NCBI GenBank assembly: GCA_963738305.1
Contig: CAVTVU010000001.1
Span: 1,302,001 to 1,366,000 of the forward strand
Reading direction: 5' to 3'
Source of the DNA: JBBRHQ01 sp963738305
GTDB lineage: Bacteria > Actinomycetota > Thermoleophilia > Solirubrobacterales > 70-9
DNA: 64,000 nucleotides
A program made the position numbers and the translations under genes. The notes under the pieces were generated by a model. The model saw nothing but the letters and a program-made list of their open reading frames with translations, did no database searches and was not told the DNA's origin. Shown here piece after piece: positions 33,327 through 42,236 of this stretch. Position 1 is the stretch's first letter; each line of letters opens with the position of its first letter.

Positions 33327-35930
33327 ATGGCCAAGACCAGCGAAATTGCCGCGGCAGCGGCAGTTCCCTCAAGCGCAGAGATCGAGCGGGCGGCGAAGTT
33401 CGCCCGCGAGCCCTTCCTGCTCGAAGGAGAGGGCCCCGAGGCGCTCGCCTCCGGCACCGCCCGGCGGCACGCCCTGGATGGCGCGCTGGCCGAGATCGAC
33501 GCCGGCGCCGAGGAGCCATCGATCCAGTGGCGCCGGGACTTCTCGCTGCTGCTCGGGCTCGAGCGGCTGCTGGCCGTGGAGCCGCCGAAGCTGCGCGACG
33601 GCGCCGAGCTGTCGCTTCATCAGGTCGACGCGCTCTCCGGCACCCTGACCGAGCTGATCGCCGAGCAGCAGGCCGCGGCCGAGAACGGCTCCGGCAACGG
33701 CCCGGTGGAGATCGCAGAGGGGCCGACGGCGGAGCCTGCACGGGCCGAGGCGACCGCGGCGCCGGGAGCGAGCGAGGCCGACGGCGACCAACCCGATCCG
33801 GCCGAGGACGCCGATGAGGAGCTGAACGGCGCCCTCGACGTGGACGACGAGCCGCTTGCTGCCGATGAGGAGCCGCTCGACTGGGTCGACGAGCCTTCCG
33901 CCGGCGAGGAGACGATTGACGAGGCGCCGGAGGACCCCGGCGCCGAGCGGCGCTTCTGGTTCGAGCACGCCACCGGAGCGGGCAAGACGGTGGCGGCGGT
34001 CGGCTTCATCGAGGCCTCGCGAACCGGCGGAGTCCTCATCCTCACCCATCGCCGCAACCTCGTCGACCAGTTCATCGGCGAGATCTCCGACCGCGGCTAC
34101 AAGGAGCGGCTGCGCCCGCCCCTGCTCGACGGTCGCGACGACCCCGACGGGCCGGTCACGGTCGAGACCTACCAGTGGTTCGTCCGCAACCAGAAGCGGG
34201 TCTCCGACGCCTACACGATCGTCATCTGCGACGAGGCGCACACCGCGCTGGGAGAGAAGACGAGCGCCTGCATCCGGGCCTGGACCGGGCCTGTCTACAT
34301 CGGAATGACGGCCACCGGCGCGCTGATCGCCCGCCACGTCGCCGACCTCTTCCCGACCCAGACCTCGCGCTTCGACCTCGCCCAGGCTGCCCGCCGGGGG
34401 GTGATCTCGCCGCTCCGTTGTCTGCGCATCCCGCCGGGCCCGGGCGTGCGCACGATCGCCAAGGTCCCGCTCCGCAAGGGCGAGGTCGACCAGGACTTCG
34501 ACCAGGAGGAGCTGGCCGCCCTGCTCGACCAGGAGCCTTTCAACGTCGCGATCGCCGACCTCTACAAGTCGCGCTTCCGCAAGGTCCCGGGCGTCCTCTA
34601 CACGGCGGGCGTCCGCCACGCAAATCACGTCGCCAAGGCCTTCCAGGACGCCGGCATCAACGCCAAGGCGGTCTCCGGGGAGACGCCGAAGCGCGAGCTG
34701 GCCGAGATTCTCGCCGCCTTCGAGCGCGGCGAGGTCGACGTGCTCTGCAACGCGATGCTGCTGGCGGAGGGCTGGAACTCGCCCCGGGCGACGATCTGCA
34801 TGCACCTCGCCCCGACCGCCTCGAGGCGGGTCTACCAGCAGCGGGTCGGCCGCGTCACCCGGCGCGCCCCCGGCAAGGAGGCGGGCCTGGTGATCGACTT
34901 CGTCCACCCGGCCACGACCCACGACGAGACCATCATCACCCTCCACAGCCTGCTCGACCGCGACGTCTATCGCGGCGGAGCGATCGTCGTCGGTCCGGTG
35001 CGCCGCGGCCGTGGGCGCAGGGTCCGGGTGGAGCGGCGGATCGTCCCGGTCTCCGACAGCTCGGAGCGGCGGATGGAGGTGCTGGAGCGCGAGATCTGGC
35101 GGATCGCGGTCGAGAACCTCGACTACGCCGAGCAGCACGTCTGGGCGGCGCTGGCCGGGGCGCGGGTCAACCCCCAGGGATGGCGGCGCGCCAAGGCGAT
35201 GCTCCAGCACGACCAGACCAAGGAACTCCGCCGTCGCTTCCTGCTCACCTGCGTGCAGCGCAACCGCAACTCCCAGCTGCGGTTGAAGGCGCTCGCGGAA
35301 ATCGCCCTGCTCAGGGACCCGGAGGCCTTCGACGACGCGATCGACATCGTCGGCACCTGGAGTCGCGACGACAAGCGCGCCGGGGTGCGGACCCTGCTGC
35401 AGGCCCTGACCGAGAACCGGATCGGCCGCCGCGACCAGGCCCAGGCCTGGGTCTGGCGCCTGGCGTCCTACACCCGTGAGCTGCACGAGGAGTACGCGGT
35501 GCAGCGCTGGCCGGAGACGAAGCGCCTGCTCGGCCTCCTGGTCAACAGCTCCGGCCGCGCCCACGGGCGCAACGCGCGCCGCCTCGTCCACGCCGCCCGC
35601 GGTCAGGACCGCCGCCTCGCGGTCTCGCTCCTGGCAGCGGCCGTCGCCCATACTCCCGAGGGGGAGGAGATCCTGCGCGGCGCCCGCATGAGGATGGCGC
35701 GCAAGCCCTCGGCGATCGCCCGCGAGCTGCTGCGCAACTTCCCGAAGAGCGGCAAGCGCCGCCGCAAGCGCCGCCGCTCCGGGCAGGGGAAGGAAGGCCA
35801 GGCGGCCGAAGCTGCGGCAAACGGCGGCGCGCCGGACGGGAAGCCCGAGGCGTCAGGGCCGGAGCCGGCCGAGGTGGATCTCCCCGGCGCCGAGGCTGAT
35901 TCGCTCGCCACCGGGGGTGAGGACGACTAG
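33327..35930 (+). CDS. DEAD/DEAH-box helicase (SF2) with acidic insert and HEAT-like C-terminus
   Basis: An 867-residue protein from ATG 33327. After an N-terminal domain (IQWRRDFSLLLGLERLLAVE, LSLHQVDALSGTLTELIAEQ) comes a very acidic, low-complexity stretch at about 117-208. The helicase core follows: FEHATGAGKTVAAVGF (motif I, near 214), ICDEAHTALG (II), GMTATG (III), LYTAGVRHANHVAKAF (IV), NAMLLAEGWNSPRATICMHL (V) and YQQRVGRVTRRAPGKEAG (VI). The C-terminal third is helical and arginine-rich, ending in SGKRRRKRRRSGQGK and an acidic tail. It probably acts on DNA or RNA with a lineage-specific role. The last 78 bases overlap the convergent birA gene. Confidence 0.88.
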   Translation: MAKTSEIAAAAAVPSSAEIERAAKFAREPFLLEGEGPEALASGTARRHALDGALAEIDAGAEEPSIQWRRDFSLLLGLERLLAVEPPKLRDGAELSLHQVDALSGTLTELIAEQQAAAENGSGNGPVEIAEGPTAEPARAEATAAPGASEADGDQPDPAEDADEELNGALDVDDEPLAADEEPLDWVDEPSAGEETIDEAPEDPGAERRFWFEHATGAGKTVAAVGFIEASRTGGVLILTHRRNLVDQFIGEISDRGYKERLRPPLLDGRDDPDGPVTVETYQWFVRNQKRVSDAYTIVICDEAHTALGEKTSACIRAWTGPVYIGMTATGALIARHVADLFPTQTSRFDLAQAARRGVISPLRCLRIPPGPGVRTIAKVPLRKGEVDQDFDQEELAALLDQEPFNVAIADLYKSRFRKVPGVLYTAGVRHANHVAKAFQDAGINAKAVSGETPKRELAEILAAFERGEVDVLCNAMLLAEGWNSPRATICMHLAPTASRRVYQQRVGRVTRRAPGKEAGLVIDFVHPATTHDETIITLHSLLDRDVYRGGAIVVGPVRRGRGRRVRVERRIVPVSDSSERRMEVLEREIWRIAVENLDYAEQHVWAALAGARVNPQGWRRAKAMLQHDQTKELRRRFLLTCVQRNRNSQLRLKALAEIALLRDPEAFDDAIDIVGTWSRDDKRAGVRTLLQALTENRIGRRDQAQAWVWRLASYTRELHEEYAVQRWPETKRLLGLLVNSSGRAHGRNARRLVHAARGQDRRLAVSLLAAAVAHTPEGEEILRGARMRMARKPSAIARELLRNFPKSGKRRRKRRRSGQGKEGQAAEAAANGGAPDGKPEASGPEPAEVDLPGAEADSLATGGEDD

Positions 35931-36575
35931 GTTGCCGCGCTCGTCGACGCCGTCGGCGACGCCGGCGCCGGGGGCGCCGCCCCCGGCGTCATCCCAGCGG
36001 ATCTCGTGGCCCCGGAGCACGTCGCGTTCCGCAAACGCCTCGACGATCTCGTCCTGCTCGGAGCCGGCCCACCGCGACAGCGCCGGGTTGAGAGCCTCCA
36101 GCGCCTCGCCGACCCCAGCTCCGCCGCCGACCGAGATTGCGCTCCCGCGCAGCTCCTCGGGGAAGTCCGCCGGCTCGATCGCCACGTTCAGCCCGACGCC
36201 TATCACCGCCCAGCCGTCCTGGGGGCGCGACTCGATCAGGATTCCGGCGCACTTGCGATCCCCGATCCAGACGTCGTTCGGCCACTTGACCCCGCAGCGG
36301 TGGGCCGAGATGGCCTCGACCGCTTCGCAGACGGCGAGCGGGACCGCCAGCGGCAGCAGCAGGTGGCGCCGCTCGAGCGGTCGCAGGATCGCCGAGTAGA
36401 GCAGGGCCGCCCCCGGCGGAGCCGACCAGGAGCGTCCCTGGCGGCCTCGCCCGCCGCTCTGCTCGGTGGCGGTGACGATCGTCCCCGCGGGTGCTCCGCC
36501 CGAGGCCAGCTCCCGCGCCCGCGTATTGGTCGAGTCGCAGCGCCGGTGGTGGTGGCGGGGCAGCCCGAATCTCAG
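35853..36575 (-). CDS. birA: Biotin-[acetyl-CoA-carboxylase] ligase (class I, no HTH)
   Basis: About 240 residues. HHHRRCDSTNTRARELASGG near the start, GTIVTATEQSGGRGRQGRSW (the biotinoyl-AMP-binding GRGRxGR loop), GVKWPNDVWIGDRKCAGILI (catalytic Lys) and WAVIGVGLNVAIEPADFP are canonical. The C-terminal domain ends with LGAGEIHLGRLRP. No ATG, GTG or TTG exists in frame before the conserved N-terminus; the frame begins best at CTG 36575, which overlaps the TGA of the previous gene as CTGA. A start at ATG 36206 would delete the active site. It attaches biotin to acyl-CoA carboxylases. It ends the long heme/cytochrome operon. Confidence 0.88.
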   Translation of the reverse strand: MRFGLPRHHHRRCDSTNTRARELASGGAPAGTIVTATEQSGGRGRQGRSWSAPPGAALLYSAILRPLERRHLLLPLAVPLAVCEAVEAISAHRCGVKWPNDVWIGDRKCAGILIESRPQDGWAVIGVGLNVAIEPADFPEELRGSAISVGGGAGVGEALEALNPALSRWAGSEQDEIVEAFAERDVLRGHEIRWDDAGGGAPGAGVADGVDERGNLVVLTPGGERISLGAGEIHLGRLRP

Positions 36576-37381
36576 CTCGCCGGCGACAGCGTCACCTCGT
36601 CGTCGGGCTCGAGGTCGAGGACGTCGGCGGCGCTGCCGCGGTTGATCGCCAGCGCCAGCGAGCGAACCGAGTCCGCATACAGCAACCCGCGACCCTCGCC
36701 CACGTCGCTGAAGGTGTGAGCGAACGGCACCTCGACACGGCTGCGACCCGCCTCGACCATGATCTGGCGACCGGGCTGCAGGAACGTGGTCGAGAGGTCT
36801 GCCTGCGCGAGATCGAGCGTGACGTTCCCGAAGCCGTCCCGGTAGAGCACGTGGGCCACCACCCGGTCGGGATAGATCCTCGGCCTGGGCAGCTCGAGCT
36901 CCGTCAGGGTCGAGGGGTCGAGGGGCTCGCCCGCCTCGGGCAGCGCGGCGCCGGCGGCGAGCCGGGCGCTGACCGGAGCGAAGAGGTCACGGCCGTGGAA
37001 GGTCGCCGTGAAGGGCTCCTGGCGGAACGGCGAAGCGCTCAGGTCGACCGCTTCGCGCGCGCCCCCGAGCGCGGCGGTCGCCGGGGCAAGGAGCCCGTTG
37101 TCCGGGCCGACCAGGATGCGGTCCTCCCCGGCGAGCAGCGCCACCGGCCGGCGCTCGGAGCCGACCCCGGGATCGACCACCGCGAGGTGCACGCCCGGCT
37201 CGGCGTGGGGAAGCGCGTTGGCGAGCAGGATCGCTCCCTGCCGGACGGCGTGCCTCCTCACCCCGTGGGTGATGTCGACGATCCGCGAGCCGGGGGAGGC
37301 GCGCGCCATCACGGCGCGGCAGACCCCGGCGAACTCGTCGCAGTAGCCGTAGTCGGAGAGAAAGGTGATCGTCCGGCTCAC
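36572..37381 (-). CDS. SAM hydroxide adenosyltransferase (DUF62 family)
   Basis: A 269-residue protein: TITFLSDYGYCDEFAGVCRA at the N-terminus, HLAVVDPGVGSERRPVALLA, ILVGPDNGLLAPATAALGGA, ATFHGRDLFAPVSARLAAGA, and the C-terminal barrel with YRDGFGNVTLDLAQAD. These are the conserved segments of the DUF62/duf-62 SAM-hydrolase family, related to fluorinase but using water or hydroxide to split SAM into adenosine and methionine. The larger loop of fluorinases is absent. It follows cobA-hemD by 18 bases, and SAM is the methyl donor of CobA, so it may limit SAM there; that is inference. Confidence 0.9.
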   Translation of the reverse strand: MSRTITFLSDYGYCDEFAGVCRAVMARASPGSRIVDITHGVRRHAVRQGAILLANALPHAEPGVHLAVVDPGVGSERRPVALLAGEDRILVGPDNGLLAPATAALGGAREAVDLSASPFRQEPFTATFHGRDLFAPVSARLAAGAALPEAGEPLDPSTLTELELPRPRIYPDRVVAHVLYRDGFGNVTLDLAQADLSTTFLQPGRQIMVEAGRSRVEVPFAHTFSDVGEGRGLLYADSVRSLALAINRGSAADVLDLEPDDEVTLSPAS

Positions 37382-37399
37382 CCGACTCAGACTAGATGC

Positions 37400-38935
37400 C
37401 TACCCGCGAGGCTGAGCGCCGCCGTCGGGCCTGGTGCGGGCATCGGCCAACAGCGCCTCGATCAGGCCCTCGACGTCGTGGCGCTCGGCCTCGACCGCGA
37501 CCTCGAGACCCGCCTCGCGCGCCGCCTCGCTGGTAACGGGGCCGATCGAGACGACGCGGGCAGCGCCGCGGAGGCGACCCCCGATGGCCTCGACGAAGTT
37601 GCGGACCGTCGAGGAGGAGGTGAAGGTGAGGTACTCAGCGTCCTGCGCGGCCTCGACCGCTTCCGGCGAGGTCGTTTCGCGCACCGTCTCATAAAGCGCC
37701 ACGACGTCGACCTCGGCGCCGCGCTCGCGCAGGGCGTCCGGCAGGACGTCGCGGGCTTCGGCGGCACGGCCGATCAGCACCGGTCGCCCGGAGACCTCGA
37801 CCGCCGCCAGCGCCTCGACCAGCGCCTCGGCGACGAAGCGCTCGGGGACGACGTCGGCAACGATCCCGTGCTCGGCGAGCGCCGCGGCGGTCCCCGGCCC
37901 GATCGCCGCCACGGTGGCATTGGCCAGCGCCCGCGCGTCGCGACCCGCGACCGCCATCGCCTCGAACAGCAGATGTGCTCCATTGGGGCTGGTCAGGCAG
38001 ACCAACGCGTAGGCGTGTAGGTCGTCCACCGCCTGGCGCACCTCTCCGGAGTCGAGCTGCGGGACGATCCGGATCGCCGGCATCTCGATCACTTCGGCGC
38101 CCAGCTCGCGCAGGGCCTCGGACAGCCCGCTCGCCTGGGCCCGGGCCCTGGTGACGACGACGCGACGGCCGGCGAGGGGGCGACGCTCGAGCCAGGCGAG
38201 GCCCTCGCGCCGCCCCGCGACCGCCCCGACGACGATCACGGCCGGCGCCTCGATCCCCTCGGCGCGAACCGCTTCGGAGATCGTCTCCAGGGTTGCGGTG
38301 ACCGTGCGCTGCCGAACCGTGGTGCCCCGCTCGATCGCCGCCGCCGGCTCGTCGGGGTCGCGGCCCGCGGCGATCAACGCCGCGGCGTTCTCGGCCAATC
38401 GCTTCACGCCCATGTAGAAGACGAGCGTTCCTGGGAAGCGGGCAAGCGCCTCGGAGTCGAGCGGGGGCTCCGCCTTGTCGGGGTCCTCGTGGCCGGTCAC
38501 GAAGGCCACCGCCGAGGAGTCGTCGCGGTGGGTGACCGGGATCCCCGCGTAGGCGGCCGCGGCGACTCCGGCGGTCACGCCCGGCACCACCTCGAACTCG
38601 ACGCCCGCCGCCCGCAGGGACTCGGCCTCCTCGGCGCCGCGCCCGAAGACGAAGGGGTCGCCGCCCTTGAGGCGGACGACGCTGCGCCCGCCCCGCGCCG
38701 CCTCGGCCATCCTCGCCTCGATCTTCTCCTGAGGAACCGAGGCGCTTCCGGGTTGCTTGCCGACGTAGATCAGCTCCGCGTCCTCACGAGCCCCCTCCAG
38801 CGCTCCCCGCGGAATCAGCCGATCGTGGAAGATCACGTCCGCCGTGGCGATCAGCCCGAGCGAGCGGCTCGTCATCAGGCCGGGGTCGCCGGGGCCCGCC
38901 CCGACCAGGTACACGACGCCGGCCCGGGCGCTCAT
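37400..38935 (-). CDS. cobA-hemD: Fused uroporphyrinogen-III C-methyltransferase / uroporphyrinogen-III synthase
   Basis: A 511-residue fusion. Residues 1-250 are CobA/SUMT: VYLVGAGPGDPGLMTSRSLG, VRLKGGDPFVFGRGAEEAES, GVTAGVAAAAYAGIPVTHRD and GTLVFYMGVKRLAENAAALI. Residues about 255-505 are HemD: RRVVVTRARAQASGLSEALR, YALVCLTSPNGAHLLFEAMA, AAIGPGTAAALAEHGIVADV and FTSSSTVRNFVEAIGG. The first makes precorrin-2 for siroheme/cobalamin; the second closes the tetrapyrrole ring. Such fusions are common in actinobacteria and clostridia. Its ATG overlaps the hemC stop as ATGA. Confidence 0.94.
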   Translation of the reverse strand: MSARAGVVYLVGAGPGDPGLMTSRSLGLIATADVIFHDRLIPRGALEGAREDAELIYVGKQPGSASVPQEKIEARMAEAARGGRSVVRLKGGDPFVFGRGAEEAESLRAAGVEFEVVPGVTAGVAAAAYAGIPVTHRDDSSAVAFVTGHEDPDKAEPPLDSEALARFPGTLVFYMGVKRLAENAAALIAAGRDPDEPAAAIERGTTVRQRTVTATLETISEAVRAEGIEAPAVIVVGAVAGRREGLAWLERRPLAGRRVVVTRARAQASGLSEALRELGAEVIEMPAIRIVPQLDSGEVRQAVDDLHAYALVCLTSPNGAHLLFEAMAVAGRDARALANATVAAIGPGTAAALAEHGIVADVVPERFVAEALVEALAAVEVSGRPVLIGRAAEARDVLPDALRERGAEVDVVALYETVRETTSPEAVEAAQDAEYLTFTSSSTVRNFVEAIGGRLRGAARVVSIGPVTSEAAREAGLEVAVEAERHDVEGLIEALLADARTRPDGGAQPRG

Positions 38936-39831
38936 CGTTCTGCCCCGGGATCTGCGCCTGCCGACGCGCTTTCGGTACCGAGCAGCGCGGCGGCGCCAGC
39001 GGCGAGCATCCGTCCGGCCAGCTCCGCGCCGGCCTCGGCGGCTCGTTCAGCCTCGGTGGCGAGCTCGTCGCGGACCCACTGGCTGCCGTTGGCGAGCCCG
39101 GCGTACCCAGCCACCGTCAAGCGCTCGCCCCGGCGGCGCGCGCTGATCCCGACCGGGCTGGTGCAATCCGCCTCGAGTGCGGCGACCGCCGCCCGCTCGG
39201 CAGTCAGCTCGATCAGCGCGGACTCGTCGCTGATCGCCGCGCAGGCGGCCTTCGCCTCCTCGTCGCCTCGCCGTGTCTGAACGACCAGCGCGCCCTGCCC
39301 CGCGGCCGGGACCATCTGCGCCGGGGAGAGCTCGAAGGAGATCTCGGACTCGCGCTTCAGGCGGCGCAGCCCGGCTCGGGCAAGCACGAGGGCTTCCAGC
39401 CCTCCCTCCCGCAGCCGCCCCAGGCGGGTGTCGACGTTGCCGTGCAGCTCGACGATGCGCAGGTCCGGGCGCAGCGCCAGCAGCTGCGAGCGGCGGCGCA
39501 GGCTGGCCGTACCGACCCTGGCGCCTTCGGGGACCTCATCGAGCGAGGCGGCGGGGCCGACCCAGGCGTCGGCAGCCTGCTCCCGGGCGGGCACTCCTGC
39601 GAGGGCCAGCCCCTCGGGCATCGCGGCGGGGAGGTCCTTGGCGGAGTGCACGCCGACGTCGGCTCGCTCCTCCAGCAGCGCCAGCTCGACGCCACGGACG
39701 AAGCGCGCCTTGTCGCCGGGCTCGCCGTCGCTGTGGACCACTACCAGCTCGGCGCCCCCGAGGAGCTCGGCCACCTGGCGGGCCTGCGCCAGCGCCAGGC
39801 TGCTTCCCCTGGTGGCGAGCCGGAGCGTCAG
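38932..39831 (-). CDS. hemC: Porphobilinogen deaminase (hydroxymethylbilane synthase)
   Basis: A 299-residue protein. The start LTLRLATRGSSLALAQARQV matches the conserved first strand (xIxTRxSxLAxxQ). Then VHSAKDLPAAMPEGLALAGV, GTASLRRRSQLLALRPDLRI, ELHGNVDTRLGRLREGGLEA, QMVPAAGQGALVVQTRRGDE and ERAAVAALEADCTSPVGISA, whose Cys carries the dipyrromethane cofactor. No ATG/GTG/TTG occurs in frame before the conserved part; CTG 39831 overlaps the hemA TGA as CTGA and is the likely start. Starting at the internal codon 39774 would delete an essential strand. It makes hydroxymethylbilane for the HemD domain encoded next. Confidence 0.93.
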   Translation of the reverse strand: MTLRLATRGSSLALAQARQVAELLGGAELVVVHSDGEPGDKARFVRGVELALLEERADVGVHSAKDLPAAMPEGLALAGVPAREQAADAWVGPAASLDEVPEGARVGTASLRRRSQLLALRPDLRIVELHGNVDTRLGRLREGGLEALVLARAGLRRLKRESEISFELSPAQMVPAAGQGALVVQTRRGDEEAKAACAAISDESALIELTAERAAVAALEADCTSPVGISARRRGERLTVAGYAGLANGSQWVRDELATEAERAAEAGAELAGRMLAAGAAALLGTESASAGADPGAER

Positions 39832-41201
39832 GCGGACTCGCGGCTCTTGCGTCGCAGCGGGGTCACGCTCGCGCCGCCCTCGGAGGGAGCCTCGTCAGCG
39901 GGCTCCCGCGGAGCAGAGGAGGCCGCGTTGATGTTCTCTTCGAGGCCGAAGAGGACGCGCAGGGCGTTGACGTGGAGGTAGGCCTCCTCGCTGCCGGCGG
40001 AGCGCTTCATCCGCAGGGTCGGCTCGTGCAGGAGGCGCCCGGCGATCGCGCGGGCCATCTGCTCGAGGCGCTCCCGGTCGGCCTCGGTAAGTCCCTCCCA
40101 GCGGGACTCGTTCTCGGCCAGGACCCGGCGCACGATCTCATCCGCCCGCTCCCGCAGCGAGGCGATGGTCGGCACCACCTCGAGCGAGGCGAGCCAGCGC
40201 TCGAAACGCCTCTGCTCCGCGGCGAGGATGGTCTCCGCCCGTTTCGCCTCCGCCTCCCGGCCGCTGGCGTTGCGCTCGACGATCTGCTGCACGTCGTCGA
40301 CGTCGTGGAGGCTGACGCCGGCGACCTCGCGGCAGGAAGGCTCGACGTCGCGGGGAACGGCGATGTCGACGAGCAGCAGCGGCCGCCCGTCGCGCACGGC
40401 CATCACCTGCTCGAGGTCGTCCCGCTCGAGGATGTGATGGGGCGAGTTGGTCGCGGAGACGACGATGTCGGCCGCCTCAAGCTGCGCCGGCAGCTCGTCG
40501 AAGCGGACGGCCTCGCCGCCGAAGCGCTGGGCGAGGCCGATCGCGCGGTCGTAGTGCCGGTTGGCGATGAACACGGTGACGACCCCGCGCGCCACCAGCG
40601 CCCGCGCCACCAGCTCCGAGGTCTCACCCGCTCCGATCACCAGGACCCGGCGGCGCCCGAGGTCGCCGAGCGTGCGCTGGGCCAGCTCGACCGCGACCGA
40701 GGAGATCGAGAGGCCCTTCTCGCTCACCCCGGTCTCCTCGCGCGCCCGGCCGCCCGCGGTTAGCGCACCGCGGAAAAGGCGGTTGAGGATCGGTCCGGTC
40801 GCTCCCTCGACCAGGGCCAGCTCGTAGGCGCGCTTGACCTGACCCTGGATCTCGGCCTCGCCGACGATCATCGAATCCAGCCCCGCGGTGACGCGGAAGA
40901 GGTGGTCGGTCGCTTCCGCGGAGCGCAGCGAGTAGAGGTGGCCGAGCAGCTCGGTCGGCCTGATGTCGGCCTGGCGGGAGAGCACCCCCAGGGCCACCGA
41001 CTCGGCCTCGACCGGATCGGAGACGACGAGGTACAGCTCGGTCCGGTTGCAGGTCGAGATCGCCGCCGCCTCGCGGACCTGCTCGGAGGAGGTCAGCTCA
41101 CTGAGCACGCCGACCGCGCGCCCCTCGGTCAGCGCGAGGCGCTCCCGCAGCTCCAGCGGCGCGGTCTTGTGCGAGACGCCGAGCGTCAGCAGCTCGCTCA
41201 T
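39828..41201 (-). CDS. hemA: Glutamyl-tRNA reductase
   Basis: A 457-residue protein: MSELLTLGVSHKTAPLELRE, AAAISTCNRTELYLVV with the catalytic Cys near residue 50, GLDSMIVGEAEIQGQVKRAY, KGLSISSVAVELAQRTLG, VLVIGAGETSELVARALVAR (NADPH loop) and LLLVDIAVPRDVEPSC. A long C-terminal dimerisation helix follows. It makes glutamate-1-semialdehyde from Glu-tRNA, the committed step of C5-pathway tetrapyrrole synthesis. The last 25 residues (SEGGASVTPLRRKSRESA) are variable. Its ATG abuts the TAG of the ccmD-like gene. Confidence 0.95.
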   Translation of the reverse strand: MSELLTLGVSHKTAPLELRERLALTEGRAVGVLSELTSSEQVREAAAISTCNRTELYLVVSDPVEAESVALGVLSRQADIRPTELLGHLYSLRSAEATDHLFRVTAGLDSMIVGEAEIQGQVKRAYELALVEGATGPILNRLFRGALTAGGRAREETGVSEKGLSISSVAVELAQRTLGDLGRRRVLVIGAGETSELVARALVARGVVTVFIANRHYDRAIGLAQRFGGEAVRFDELPAQLEAADIVVSATNSPHHILERDDLEQVMAVRDGRPLLLVDIAVPRDVEPSCREVAGVSLHDVDDVQQIVERNASGREAEAKRAETILAAEQRRFERWLASLEVVPTIASLRERADEIVRRVLAENESRWEGLTEADRERLEQMARAIAGRLLHEPTLRMKRSAGSEEAYLHVNALRVLFGLEENINAASSAPREPADEAPSEGGASVTPLRRKSRESA

Positions 41202-41474
41202 CTAATTGCGCATCTCCTCGGCGACCGCCTGCACCTGGGGGTCGCGGTGGGGAGTCTCGGTGGTGCCGCCGGTCGGGGCCGCAGAACCGCGCCCGCGACG
41301 GTCCTCGGCATGGTCGGCCAGCTCGCGCAGCTCGCGCTCGATCCGCTGCAGCTTCGCCGCCATGATCGCCACGTAGACGAGGATCAGCACCAGGAAGACC
41401 AGGTAGGCGGCGGCGACGTACTTGGAGGCCTCCCCAGAGGGCAGCGCCGGGGCCAGTGCGAGGAGCCCCTCCAT
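41202..41474 (-). CDS. ccmD: Small CcmD-like membrane protein
   Basis: A 90-residue protein with one transmembrane helix (AAAYLVFLVLILVYVAIMAA), then a charged coiled-coil segment AKLQRIERELRELADHAEDR and a polar tail. Position and topology, right behind ccmC, fit CcmD, which helps load heme onto CcmE; sequence alone is too weak to prove it. Its ATG overlaps the ccmC TGA by one base. Confidence 0.65.
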   Translation of the reverse strand: MEGLLALAPALPSGEASKYVAAAYLVFLVLILVYVAIMAAKLQRIERELRELADHAEDRRGRGSAAPTGGTTETPHRDPQVQAVAEEMRN

Positions 41475-42204
41475 CAGCTCAGCTCGGGGGCAACGCGCGA
41501 GGGCGCCGAGGCTTCGGGCCCCGGGGCATCGAGCGAGCGGCGCAGCCGCCGCACCTGGCCCGAGGCGCTCTTCGCGGTCAGCTCGAAGCGGACCAGGGTG
41601 ATCCAGAGCAACGCGATCCCGGCCAGCGAGACGAGGAAGGTCAGCATCATCGAGCCCGGCAGGCCGCCCCCGGTGGTCGCGAAGACCCGCGGGTGGACGA
41701 GGCTCTGGGCCAGCCGCACGGCGAGGAAGTTGAGCGGTACGAAGGCTCCCGCGGTGATCGCGAAGACCGAGGCGTAGCGGGCCTGGCGGTCGGGGTCCTC
41801 GATCGCGTAGCGGAAGGGGTAGTAGGTGGCGTAGAGCAGGAAGACGATCAGGAAGCTGACCAGGGTCGGCTCGTCCCAGACCCACCAGTGCCCCCAGGAG
41901 GCCTTGGCCCAGATCGACCCGGTCAGCAGCACCGCGCGCGCCGAAGACGATCGAGATGTGGATGGCGACGTAGGAGCGAGCGTCATAGGTCCGGTCCCCG
42001 GTGCGCAGGTGCATGATCGCATAGACGCCGCCCGCGACGAAGCCGACCAGCGCGGTGATCGCCAGCGGCACGTGCAGGTAGAAGATCTTCTGGATGAAGC
42101 CCTGGTCGGCGTCCATCGGTGCGTAGAAGAAGACCAGCGCCATCGCCGACCGCGATCGTCGCCACCGTGGCTATCGAGAGTTGCTTTAGGCCTTTCCCGT
42201 ACAT
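41474..42204 (-). CDS. ccmC: Heme exporter/cytochrome c assembly protein CcmC, two frame breaks
   Basis: Three frames join to one protein of about 243 residues: MYGKGLKQLSIATVATIAV; MALVFFYAPMDADQGFIQKI with FYLHVPLAITALVGFVAGGV and YVAIHISIVFG; then AVLLTGSIWAKASWGHWWVW, DEPTLVSFLIVFLLYATYYP and GSMMLTFLVSLAGIALLWIT. WGxWWxWD is the heme-handling tryptophan-rich loop, and the flanking His residues (FYLH, LVHPR) are present. Breaks lie near 42146 and 41940, and nothing is lost between them, so I regard them as sequence errors. CcmC moves heme to the outside and onto CcmE. Confidence 0.82.
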
Positions 42205-42236
42205 CTTCGTTCCTCGGGTGGTGAGGGGCCGCCCGG

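Noticed and set aside
37400..38935. CobA-HemD fusion as a novel protein
   Set aside because: This fusion is well known in actinobacteria and other Gram-positive bacteria.
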